Assembly (NCBI GenBank): GCA_023014485.1
Contig: JAJOZX010012073.1
Location: forward strand, 45,786 to 109,785
Reading direction: 5' to 3'
Source: Bathynomus jamesi
Taxonomy: Eukaryota > Arthropoda > Malacostraca > Isopoda > Cirolanidae
DNA: 64,000 nucleotides
Shown here: piece by piece, positions 11,672 through 22,075 of the stretch
Layout of the letters: each line of letters begins with the position of its first letter
Position numbering within the stretch: the first letter of the stretch is position 1
The notes under the pieces: generated by a model
Told to the model about the DNA's origin: nothing
Seen by the model: only the letters and a program-made list of their open reading frames with translations
The model's database searches: none
Position numbers and translations under genes: made by a program

Positions 11672-12428
11672 CAGGGTGGGCCGTAAGTTTCCATACATAG
11701 GAAAAATAAACATTTTGTTATGGACAACCATTTTTATTTATATAATATGCTCTACATGGTTGCCATTGTTTTGAAAACACATTTCAATACGTGTTCCCCA
11801 CTGTTGATGAACACGCATTAGCACAGTTGACGTTATGCTTGTAATGGCGTTGGTGATACGTTCCTTTAGATGATTTATGTCTCGTATCTTTTCCTGATAC
11901 ACCATGGCCTTCAAGTGCCCCCAAAGATAGAAATCAAGGGGGGTGAGATCTGGGGATCTGGGAGGCCACTCCACAGGACCACGCCGACCAATCCAAGCAT
12001 CCGGAAACTGCTGATCCAAATACCGACGCACGTGAAGACCATAATGAGGTGGAGCTCCATCTTGCTGGAAGTAAACTGGGAAGTTACCTTCCTCGTTTAG
12101 CAGGGATGGGAAAATCTCTTCTTGCAACATGTTAAGATACCTTTCGGCATTAAGATTTCCACTGACAAAAATTGGTCCAATAATTCTGTCACCCCATATC
12201 CCGGCCCACACCATCACTTTACCGCACCTTGCATCTTCGTCGGACTCAGCCAGTTAGGGTTAGCATTACTCCAATAACGTATGTTTTGCCGATTAACCTC
12301 TCCATTGACGTAAAAATTTGCTTCATCAGTAAACAAGATCTTACGTCAAACGCATATTCTTAGGGTATCTGAAACATAAAAACAAACGTTTAATTTTTCC
12401 TATGTATGGAAACTTACGGCCCACCCTG
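11672..12428 (-). mobile_element. Mariner B, internally truncated, nested in copy B
   Basis: Inverted termini CAGGGTGGGCCGTAAGTTTC and the matching right end (about 36 bp) are flanked by TA (11670-11671, 12429-12430). The minus-strand frame 12217-11738 encodes the transposase C-terminal half: FQQDGAPPHYGLH (second Asp) and WPPRSPDLTPLDFYLWG (third Asp, DD34D spacing class). Upstream on the minus strand (12340-12220), [15 protein letters not shown] carries the first Asp after a frameshift. The helix-turn-helix N-terminus is deleted. A shorter sister copy lies at 29900-30316. Confidence 0.9.
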
Positions 12429-13319
12429 TATACATCCATAAATTTTCTTATAGCAATATCAAAAACTTAAAAATATCAAAACCAGTGTATCTATATAACT
12501 CTACGTGCTAGAAAAAAATAAAACCAGATTCGGAATCAGCGCGAAAAATGCATTAAGAAAAGTGTGATCATGTTTGTGATGAGAAAAAAAAGTTTCATTT
12601 TGTTGGCCAGTGTTATCAACGAACAGGACGACCAAAGGAGTTAGATGAAGAGTTGCTGAAAGCAACAGTGGAGGAAAACCCAACGGTAACTGTAAGAGAA
12701 CTTGGCCTGCAACTCAGCGTTAGCCATATGACCATTCATCGTCATTTGAAGCTGTTAGGAAAAATAGTGAAGGTTGGAAAATGGGTTCCGCATGATTTGT
12801 CACAGGCGAATCTTCAACATCGAATCGATATTTGCACATCACTGCATTCTCGGCAACTGCAGGCACCGTTTTTGAATCGGATCGTCACTCGGGATGAAAA
12901 ATGGGTCCTCTATAACAATATTAAGCGTCGACATCTGTGGCTTAACCGTGAAACAAAGCCTGAACCTCAGCCGAGGAATGGACCCCATCCAAAGAAAATT
13001 TTGCTATGCGTTTGGTGGGATATGCAAGAAATTATTCGTTTTGAGCTTCTGCCAGATAACCAAACAATCACAGCTGAAGTCTACTGCCAATAATTCCAAC
13101 GATTGAAGATGGTATTACGAGAAAAACGTCCTGCATTAATTAATCGCAGAGGTGTTCTATTCCACCAGGATAACGCGCGCCCTCTGATCGCTTTTTTTTT
13201 TAAACTCGAAACCAAGGGATTTCTTCGAACGTGGCCTAAAAAAACTTTTCTACAGGTGGGAGGAGGTTATAGAAAAAGAAGGGAATTACAGTATATTGAT
13301 GATTAATTTGTCATTGTCA

Positions 13320-14050
13320 TTCAATTTTTGTTGTGAATAAACTAAAAATCGAGCAGAATATATGTTAGTCTTATAATATTTAAGGGCCGATTGTAGGACC
13401 CTTAATATAACCTTTTTTTTTTCTCTCGTTTACCCCTACTTTGACATGACATTATCTACTTTGCCATCAGTGTAATGCAACTTTTCCTTATATCCCCTCA
13501 TTGTGACGTAATACCCTCCTGAATTTTCCGACTTTTTCGCTGGAATTGAATTGCATTTATTTTTAATTAAATAACCTTTATTGATAAAACAAATGCATCA
13601 ACTTTACAATTTTTTTTTTTTTTTTAACATAAATAATTGGGAAATTGGACTATTTATTTTATTTATTTGGCTCTTAAGCTTTAGGCTTTACTAGGCTCTT
13701 AATTAAAAATAAAAAGAGTTATTATTAGCAATATATAAATCATGAATAAAAATTATTATTTACGGTATGTATTAATTTCAAATTATTATTTTAGATATAA
13801 AACAAATACGAAGTCATTATTGAAGATATGATACCAATATTCTACAAAGAAACCAATGTTAGACATGAGAGATAAACATCAACGAGTAATGTACATTTAA
13901 TTGGAGATTATACATGAGAAATTAATAAATAATAATACGCTTTGATCTATTTCTGATCTGATATAAGTGGATTTCTTGATGAGTTATAAAATATTTATTT
14001 GCCCATTTAAGTTAATGATTTTGTCCTTACATTCGTAAATAAAAATAAAA
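13320..14050. other. AT-rich stretch without genes
   Basis: Contains T- and A-runs (for example 13613-13626) and no recognisable ORF or repeat boundary. Confidence 0.6.
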
Positions 14051-14059
14051 TGTGACAAT

Positions 14060-14690
14060 TTGATTACGTCTTTGAGCTTTTTTAACTCTAAAATAATGCA
14101 CTAGAATGATAAATGATCGTGGAAATCAGCATCAGTTTATGCAGCATATCTGATGTTTCAACATACATTACTGTATTTTTTCTCATCACGTACAGTTTTT
14201 TGTCAAATACCTATCACCCATTTTGTATTTTGGACTATTTACCTGAAAACTTGGGTAGTGTGAGTGAGGAACAAGGAGAAAGGTTCCATCAGGATATCAA
14301 CACTATGGAAAAAAGATACCAAAGAAGGTGGGATGTCAACATGATGGCAGACTACTGCTGGTCTCTGAAACGAGAAGGCTCGGAAGAAATGCAACGCAAG
14401 AAGCGAATAAAAAACGACGATTGTCTCCTACTGATCAATCATGATTGATCTATTATGTATTAATTAAGTATCAAAGATGAATGTACTTTGAAATATTTGT
14501 CTTTGTATTTCTTATAATTTTGTACTCTTAGAAATTTAGTTGTTTAATACATACTATGAATATATCTGACTTATATTTTGTGAAAAACCCCGACGTCATA
14601 CATAAAAATGGTTGTGAAATTTGAAATGAGCATGGCAAAATTGTATAAGATCACGTAATAGAAATAAAACATCTCGTACTTTGGTTTGAA
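14060..14690 (+). mobile_element. Copy C of the CACTGG-type family, internally deleted
   Basis: The left part carries the family subterminal block (TTTCTCATCACGTACAGTTT at about 14177-14196). It runs almost directly into the protein C-terminus, PENLGSVSEEQGERFHQDIN to LKREGSEEMQ (14240-14400). The right part (about 14600-14660, AAAATGGTTGTGAAATTTGA, TATAAGATCACGTAATAG) matches the downstream block of copy A. About 90% of the coding region is gone. Exact ends and target duplication were not identified. Confidence 0.55.
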
Positions 14691-14769
14691 ATGCATTAAT
14701 GCAGATTTATTGCTCGTTCTTGGATGACAAAGATACTGTTTAAAGCGTTGTTAGCGGAGTTTCCCCAAA

Positions 14770-15700
14770 CAAGGGTGCACTACGTTATATAAGGAAGAAC
14801 AAGAGTATGATACTGAGTTAATAAAACCTGTTTAGAGACTACATTTCTAAATTTAAACATTATAGCAACACTCCTTGAAGTCTTTTTTGAGATATAATTT
14901 ACATGCTCACTCCATTGCAAATTCCTGTCTAACATTACACCAAGAAGTTTTGTTGCAGTACGCTCCTTTACAGCGATTTCACTAACATTAAGTTCATGAA
15001 AATACACATTTCTTTTATTAGTAAAATACATGAAATTTGTGTTACTGGTTTAGGAAGAGTTTATTGGTAGTCAACCATTTCATTACATTGATAAATTCTG
15101 ATTTAAATATATTCTTAGCTGAATTAACACCTTTCAAGAAAAAGATACAGTTGTATCATCTGCAAAAATTATGAAATTAACTTTATCAGATGAACGTGGA
15201 AGGTCATTTATATATAATAAAAATAAAGGTGGGCTCAAAACTGAGCCCTCTGGTACACCATGTTTGACAAGCGCTTTAGTTGGGCAGACCTTATTTACTG
15301 ATACAAAATAATATCTATTGGACAAATAACTTTTAAACCAATTACTGATTGCTCCTCTAAAACCGTAACAATATAACTTAAGTAGAATATTATAGTATTA
15401 CATCAAACGCTTTACTCAAATCCATAAATATTGCTATCATTATGTCGTTCTCTTTAGCTATATTTGCATTTTCCATAAGATTTAAGATAGCCATTTCCGT
15501 TGTTTTATTATTACGGAAGCCATATTGATTTGGAGATAATAAATTGTAGGTTTCTAAATATCGCTACATTTACTTTTTACAATTTTTTTCAAAACTTTGC
15601 TGAACACAGATAACGAACACACCGGCCTGTAATTAGTTACTAGTGCAAGATCACCCTTTTAAAAACAGGTGTTATACAATCAATTGTCGAATTATTCAAT
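14770..15700 (-). mobile_element. LINE reverse-transcriptase fragment (CR1/jockey group), degenerate
   Basis: Minus strand: the frame 15325-15134 reads LVKHGVPEGSVLSPPLFLLY and FIIFADDTTVSFS, the FADD catalytic box. Frame 15031-14780 continues with NVSEIAVKERTATKLLGVML and WSEHVNYISKK. Upstream (15690-15330) there are broken pieces equivalent to TNYRP and KLYCYGFRG. Several stops and frameshifts, no endonuclease. Confidence 0.8.
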
Positions 15701-16309
15701 CTTTTTTATATAATCGTGAATAATTAATGTATTTATGTCGAAATGTTATTGGCGTGAAGCGTAAAAAGAAAAAGAAAGAAAATGAATAAATATGGACGAG
15801 AGAGAGACGTAAAAGAAAAGAAAAAAAGACTTCATTTGAGAACAGCAAAACTTTTATCTGGAACAATTCTTGTCAACTTATAAACAGTATAAGAGAAAAC
15901 TTACGCGCACAACAATTTACGTACGTCAGTCGAGGTTTGAGTTCGTGTATATTGTTTCATTTTCTTTGACTAAATTCTTCTTAAAAAATTTTCTTTTTTG
16001 TCTTAAGGAGAAAAAACTTCTCTCCTTCCAACACTCGATAACGCGTCTCAACGGAGCGTCTCGACACGTTTCAAACTTCGCTCATTTTCAAAATCGAAAT
16101 AACGACGATAGTGACGAGAACTTTCACCGGATTTGACGAGAACTTTCACCGGTTTTTAATTTGGTTTTTATTGTTTGTTTCGTTTTTTTAAAACTCTTTC
16201 GTTTATGTATTTAATAAGAATGTTTCTACGTTGCGGTTTTTAGGGTTTTTATAGTGTTTTTTTTTATATACTTTGCAATATTTTTGTCAACACCCTCTTA
16301 TAATTGCGT

Positions 16310-16914
16310 ATCTTGAAGGGGGGCCTTTGAGTAAATGGTCCGTGCAATACGTAAAAGCAGAAAGATCTTTATCTTGTTGTAGGCAAGTCGGCACAGTCTC
16401 GGCTTCATGTTCGAACCCGCGGCCGTGTTGGAACCTAATTATGCTCCAGCCAAATCACTTTGGAGGGCCATACTGGATTGTACTCGTCCGTTCTTTCCCC
16501 ACAGTTTCGCCTCCGCGTCATAACTTTGGAACCGTTCAACATAAATTGATAAAACTTCATACACCTATGTACATTGCCCGCATATGTAATGTTCCTTGCC
16601 TAGGCGACTCCGTACATGTGGCAACGCTGCAGTGATAGTCAAAGTACCCAAACTGGGGGAAGGCGGGGTGGAGGGGGTACAACCGAGTCCAACAACATAT
16701 AACACAGACATATATAATATCTAAAGGACAATTGAATGTGCATTCATTGACATACAGGTAAATGTATTGTAATGTCGGTATTCATAAAAATAAACAATTA
16801 ATATGATCGTGTACAGCGTTGAACTCCATGTAGTTTACTAGTCTTACACAGTAATAAGGTTCCATTATGATTACTGCAATTCTATATGAACAGCTACCAC
16901 AATACAACTTTTTA
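16310..16914 (+). repeat. Unclassified dispersed repeat, intact copy carrying the Helitron empty site
   Basis: The stretch 16640-16912 matches, inverted, the sequence that flanks the Helitron-like insertion on both sides (24540-24611 and 28352-28540). Here it is uninterrupted across GTAA/TAAGG at 16854/16855. The left part (16440-16600) contains GGAGGGCCATACTGGATTG and a GTTCAACATAAATTGAT box that recur at 43010-43660 and 46350-46680. Confidence 0.75.
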
Positions 16915-16916
16915 TA

Positions 16917-18301
16917 CAGGGTGTACATAAAGTCAGGATCTATTTTTGTGAGGCACTTGGAAATTATAGGAATTCAATCATAAAATGATAGTGGTAACAT
17001 TTATTAAATAATTAAGAGTAGGATTCGACGTGACGCCCATCAGTATCCCTGCACAGCTCAAATCGTTCCGCAGCATTTCTAAACACATTCTGGAGCATTT
17101 GCGGGGTTATGTTATCTGCAGCAGTTCGTATACGTGTACGTAAGTTTTCAAGACTCGTAATCTTCGTCTGATAGACGTGCAATTTGATAAAGCCCCATGC
17201 AAAGAAATCTAAAGGGGTTAAATCTGGTGATCTCGCTGGCCAAGGTCTGTTGCTTCCGCGTCCGATCCAGCGATTTGGAAAACGTCCATTTAGATAATCC
17301 TGAACAATTTTGGCATTGTGACAAGGAGCACCATCATGTTGATAGACGACGGTACTAACAATCCTATCCCCGTCGTCTATCAACATGATGGTGCTCCTTG
17401 TCACTATGCCAAAATTGTTCAGGATTATCTAAATGGACGTTTTCCAAATGCTGGATCGGACGCGGAAGCAACAGACCTTGGCCAGCGAGATCACCAGATT
17501 TAACCCCTTTAGATTTCTTTGCATGGGGCTTTATCAAATCGCACGTCTATCAGACGAAGATTATGAGTCTTGAAAAACTTACGTACACGTATACGAACTG
17601 CTGCAGATAACATAACCCCGCAAATGCTCCAGAATGTGTTTAGAAATGCTGCGGAACGATTTGAGCTGTGCAGGGATACTGATGGGCGTCACGTCGAATC
17701 CTACTCTTAATTATTTAATAAATGGATCAATCCCAGAATAGGCACCGAAATCATTTTTAGGTGCTTAATCTGGGATTGAGGCAAAACACAGGTGCTTAAT
17801 CTGGGATTGAGGAGAAAAAAATATAAACAGTTTTTAGATATAATTTCATTGTTTTTATCAATATTTGAAAAAATCAACTCTAACCTAACCTAACCTAATC
17901 TTTTGCTATATCTTCTGCTTTTTTGGTTAGTTTTGTTATTCTTACCAGTTTGATTTTTACTGATTTTCACATTTAATATTTTATTAATAATATTATTCGA
18001 TTTCTATTTCTTTATTCATTAAACCACTTTAAACCTTTTATAACTTTGCCTTTATTACATTTGTAATAAACTTTGTATAAACAATAAATTTTGTAATCAT
18101 CAGGTTTTTTATTTAATTCCTTGCAAGGTGCCTATTCTGGGATTGAGGTTGAACGCAGGTGCTTCATCTGGGATTGAGGTACATCAGGTGCCTATTCTGG
18201 GATTGACCCAATAAATGTTACCACTTTATCATTTTATGATTGAATTCCATATAATTTCCAAGTGCTTCACAAAAATAGATCCTGACTTTATGTACACCCT
18301 G
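16917..18301. mobile_element. Foldback mariner: two inverted copies of a transposase 3' half
   Basis: The ends CAGGGTGTACATAAAGTCAG and its inverse are flanked by TA (16915-16916, 18302-18303). The left arm encodes on the minus strand (17352-17012) and the right arm on the plus strand (about 17371-17710) the same mariner C-terminal half: VYQHDGAPCHNAKIVQDYLN, then SPDLTPLDFFAWGF, ending GRHVESYS. The arms are about 435 bp with a spacer of about 18 bp. No N-terminal domain is present in either arm. The right arm is interrupted by the element 17724-18209. Confidence 0.9.
17724..18209. mobile_element. 486-bp MITE with 23-bp inverted termini and 7-bp target duplication
   Basis: Ends GGATCAATCCCAGAATAGGC and the inverse of GGGTCAATCCCAGAATAGGC are flanked by AATAAAT (17717-17723 and 18210-18216). 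The subterminal unit AGGTGCTTAATCTGGGATTG is repeated: twice near the left end (17760-17810) and again as GCAGGTGCTTCATCTGGGAT at the right. It also contains an AACCTAACCTAACC run (17881-17898). No coding sequence. Confidence 0.85.
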
Positions 18302-18362
18302 TATACTAGTGAATTTGAACCAAAAATAGACATTACACAACCAATTACAATTACATTACAAT

Positions 18363-21300
18363 CTTTTCTTCTTCTTCTTTCTCTTCGCCCGTTCCCGCCT
18401 CTATGCGGGGTCGGCGTTTCTGACCAGCCTCCTCCACACAGCCCGGTCCTGGGCTTCCTCCGACAAACCCTTCTCCCTCAAATCGTCCCTCACCTTCTCC
18501 ATCCACCTTCGCTTCGGTCTGCCTCTCTTTCTCCTGCCATGCACCTCCATATTCATCGTTCTCTTACCCACATAATCTTTCGTCCCCTCTCATCACATGT
18601 CCATACCATTTCAGTCTACTTTCTTGTATCTTCCTCGAGATTTCTCAACTTTGTTGTGCCCCTTATCCTTCATTCCTTACTCTATCCAACCTTGTCACTC
18701 CGCACATCCATCTCAGCATTCTCATCTCCGTTACATCCAGTCTTTTCTCATGATCTTTCTTTATAGCCCAAGACTCAGCCCCATACATCATAGCCGGTCT
18801 TACCACAGTCTTATACACCTTTCCCTTAACCCTTGCGCCTATTCTTCGGTCACACAACACCCCTGAAACTTTCTTCCAATTTTTCCAACCAGATTGCACT
18901 CTGTTTTATTTCTGTGTCCAGCTCACCGTCCTCAGCTACTGTCGATCCCAAGTACGTAAACTTACTTACTCTCTTTAACCTCGCTCCCTCTAAACTAATT
19001 TCTGAGTCTTGATTTTCGTAGAACCTCAGGTACTCCGTTTTCTTTCTGCTGATTTTCAACCCTCTGTCTTCAAAAGCCCTCCTCCATTCCTCCAATTTTC
19101 TTTCTACTACTTCTCTCCTGTTGCTGCACAGAACAATATCGTCTGCAAAGAGCATACACCAAGGGGATTGATCTTTTATCCCCTGGGCCAACACATCCAT
19201 AATCAAAACAAAAAGGTACGGGCTCAAAGAAGATCCCTGATGTAGACCAACCCTCACGGGGAACCATTCCGTTACACCTACACTACTCCTAACCTGGGTC
19301 CTTGCTCCTTCATACATCTTTGCACCAACCTAACGTACTTCTCCGGCACACCTTTCTCTCTCATACACCTCCAAACCTCCTGGCGTGGCACTCTATCATA
19401 TGCTTTCTCTAGGTCGATGAAAACCATGTGCAGTCCCTTTTGTCGCTCCCGGTGTTTCTCCATCAACTGCCTCAGTGCAAAAATCGCATCAGTTGTTCCC
19501 CTACCTGGCATAAAACCCAACTGCTCTTCCCCCACGGTTGTCTCTTCTCTTAACCTTTTCTCTATAATCCTTTCCCAAACCTTCATCGTGTGTGACATAA
19601 GCTTTATTCCCCTATAATTTCCACAATCCTGGATGTCCCCCTTCTCTTTGTAGATAGGTACGAGTGTACTATCCCCCCACTCCTCCGGCATTTCCTCTTG
19701 TTCATATATCTTCTGCATCAGATCCCACAATAGATCTATGCCCTCATCTCCCAAACAATTCCACGCCTCCACTGGTATCCCATCCGGTCCCAATGCCTTC
19801 CCCTTCTTCATTCCTTTCAACGCCACCTTCACCTCCTCCCTACTCACTCCTGAAGTTAACCCTTGATTTGGGACACCATCTTCAAAAATAACCCTTGGGT
19901 TTTCCTCATTTAACAGATGTTCAAAATAACTCTTCCATCTATCCATGATTTTATCCTGATCCTTTAAGACCACTCCCTGCCCATCCTTTACCTGTTTAAT
20001 TTGAGTAAAATCTTTACTCGCCTTATCCCTAGCCTTCGCTATTCTAAGGATCTTTCTCTCTCCCGCCGGTGTCTCCAACTCTTTATATACTTCATCCATC
20101 GCCTGCGCCTTGGCTCTTGCCACTCCCTTCTTCGCCTCCTTTTTCGCCTGCCTATAGCTTTCTCTATCCTCTTGTCTACCAGATGTGTCCCACTTCTTTT
20201 TAGCATCTTTCTTCCTTTTAATCACCTCCTGAACCTCTTCATTCCACCACCACGTCTCTTTATCTTCAGGGGGTCTTCTACCTGATGTTTTGCCCAGTAC
20301 TTCCTCACCAACTCTCAATATCACCCGGCTGTTCTCCTCCCACCATTCTTGTACACTCTCCAACGACCTTACTTCTTCCAAAACCTTCTCCTCAAATTTC
20401 CTTTTCTGGTCTTCTTTCTTCAGTCCCCACCACTTTATCCTAGGTGTCACCTGTTCTTGCCTTCGTTTCCTACCACTCTTAAACGACCAATCCATCACCA
20501 GGATTCTATGTTGCGCCGCCACGCTTTCCCCGTTTATGACTTTGCAGTTCTTAACTTCTTCCAAATTGGATCTCCTGCACATTAGAAAGTCTATCTGGCT
20601 TTCTCTTCCTCCGCTCCTATAGGTCACAAACTGGTTATCTTTTTTCTGGAAGAAGGTGTTGACTATCGCTAGATCAAACGCCATCGCGAAATCCACCACC
20701 CTTTCCCCTTCTTCATTTCTCTCTCCCACGCCCCAACCACCATGCACCCTCTCAATCACCTCTCTACTTCTTCCCACATGGCCATTCAGGTCTCCACCCA
20801 AGATCACTTTTTCCCCCTCTGGTATCGCACCAAGTTCTTGATCCAACTGATTCCAAAACACTTCCTTTTCTACACCTTCACAGCCAGCTTGGGGGGCATA
20901 CGCACTCACGATGTTCACCGTCATCTCGTCAAGGCCCAGCTTAACACTCATAACTCTATCGCTCCTTCTACTCACACTCACCAGGCTATCCTTCAGCACT
21001 TCTGACAGCACTATACCAACACCGTTTCTACCCTGTTCATTCGTTCCACTATAAAGCAACTTATATCCCCCTCCCAGCTCCCTTGCTTTATTTCCTCTCC
21101 ACCTCGTCTCCTGCACACACAATACTCTCACACACCGTCTCTCCATCAAATCCGCCACCTCCCTTCCTCTCCCAGTCATAGAGCCTACATTCAACTTCCC
21201 AACTCTAACCACTCGGACTAGCTTCTTTACCCGAGCCCGTCCTCGACTCGGCAGCCCTCGTCCATTTCTCGCGGGGGTCAGGCGAGGCCCCTGCGCGTCG

Positions 21301-21471
21301 CATACGGGGTACGCCCTGGCATTTTCCGAGGCTATATGAATTTGGCTCATCATTCTTGGTTTTGGCAAAATCTTTCACGGCCGGATGCCCTTCCTGACGC
21401 CAACCCTCACCATTTATCCGGGCTTGGGACCGGCACTGAGTTGTGCTGGCTTGCACCCCCAGTGGCTGGTT
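18363..21471 (-). mobile_element. Nearly full-length RTE-type LINE with 18-bp target-site duplication
   Basis: On the minus strand the element runs from 21471 to 18363 and ends in a (GAA)n-rich tail. The direct repeat TTACAATTACATTACAAT flanks it (18345-18362 and 21472-21489). The 5' leader contains AGTGCCGGTCCCAAGCCCGG and GTCAGGAAGGGCATCCGG, a phrase I recognise from RTE-like LINEs of other animals. The ORF is described separately. The long duplication and single-digit number of frame breaks indicate a fairly recent insertion. Confidence 0.9.
18400..21368 (-). pseudogene. RTE-type endonuclease/reverse transcriptase ORF with two frameshifts
   Basis: The first 696 codons (21368-19278) are open. 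The endonuclease begins KLNVGSMTGRGREVADLM, then VQETRWRG, SAYAPQAG, GGDLNGHVG and QIDFLMCRR, ending near AAQHRILVMD. The reverse transcriptase starts GKALGPDGIPVEAW, then NYRGIKLMSHTMKVWERI, GFMPGRGTTDAIFALRQL and the palm FIDLEKAYDRVPR. A frameshift near 19300 moves into 19317-18850, which holds GLHQGSSLSPYLFVLIMD and the catalytic FADDIVL. A second shift near 18880 leads to 18899-18663 with RPAMMYGAESWAIKK, and a conserved tail GRPKRRWMEKVRDDL follows to about 18500. With two shifts it cannot make the full enzyme, but it is the best-preserved LINE here. Confidence 0.9.
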
Positions 21472-21905
21472 TTACAATTACATTACAATAGTTTATAATA
21501 TTTAGAGATTAGCTAGTCGAGAAAATGTAAACTTATGGACAACTTAACTTATGATTTGCCATTTTTGTGAATGTAAAATATTTTTATATAATTACACTTT
21601 GAAATGAGTATAAATTATCATAGTGTTTTTTGGTGTACAATTTTCTGTAAATATAGATTTTGTTTTGTAATGAAAATTTAAAAATTTCAAATAATTCACA
21701 GGCCTGCGATGGTTTTGTTGTCCGAAATATTTTATCACATATAGTAATTTTTGCACGCTGATTCCGAAAGTAATATTCATTTTTCGGCATCACGTACAGA
21801 TTTTTCACAAAATGTCATATTACACATGTAAGTAATTTTCATTAAAATTGACTCAATTAAATTTTGATTAAAAACTACTGCCTATAAATGCTTCCAGATC
21901 AGAAG

Positions 21906-21986
21906 TGACGTCATAGCGTCTTCTAGAACATTCGAGAAACGCACCGCTAGTATATAAGTGATTGACAAGCCACGAAATGAGTCAGT
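21906..21986 (+). promoter_or_regulatory. Heat-shock-type core promoter: four-box HSE, TATA and Inr
   Basis: TTCTAGAACATTCGAGAA at 21921-21938 is four contiguous alternating TTC/GAA boxes with perfect 5-bp spacing, the heat-shock-factor consensus. TATATAAG follows at 21951-21958 and an arthropod initiator, GTCAGTC, at 21981-21987, placing A+1 about 31 bases after TATAAG. A CRE-like TGACGTCA lies at 21906-21913. The first ATG of copy A is at 22076, giving a 5' UTR of about 92 bases. Function is inferred from motif order and spacing. Confidence 0.7.
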
Positions 21987-22075
21987 CTGTCTAGTGCGTG
22001 CGAGGTTATAGTTCTTTATTATTCAAAGGTTCGCGGTGACTAGATTTCTCCTTTGAAATTTGTTTATTTGTCGCT

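Larger units (their letters stand above)
10259..12612 (+). mobile_element. DNA transposon copy B, CACTGG termini and TTA target duplication (CACTA/CMC-like, proposed)
   Basis: The left end CACTGGTCAACAAAG and right end TTTGTTGGCCAGTG are inverted repeats flanked by TTA (10256-10258 and 12613-12615). The matching subterminal block TCACGCTGATTCC..TTCTAGCACGTA occurs at 10318-10362 and inverted at about 12505-12545. CACT termini with a 3-bp duplication are the hallmark of CACTA/EnSpm elements. The body carries the transposase-like frames 10703-11584, followed by a mariner inserted in the 3' flank (11672-12428). No previous name for the element is known to me. Confidence 0.75.
10081..13310 (+). 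pseudogene. Mariner-type transposase gene, split by an inserted 2.35-kb element
   Basis: The N-terminal helix-turn-helix part, starting MEPTKEHIRHVMLYEFHKGS at 10081, runs to about 10258. The frame resumes after the insertion at 12616 with QRTGRPKELDEELLKA, then LGLQLSVSHMTIHRHLK, WVPHDLS, the first catalytic Asp in IVTRDEKWVLYNN (about 12883-12910) and the second in LFHQDNARPLIA (about 13160-13190). Removing 10259-12612 and one TTA rejoins the two halves in frame through KDYQR. A TGA at about 10249, a TAA at 13091 and loss of the third-Asp region (normally SPDLAPSDY) show it is dead. Mariner family membership is clear; exact element ends were not found. Confidence 0.85.
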
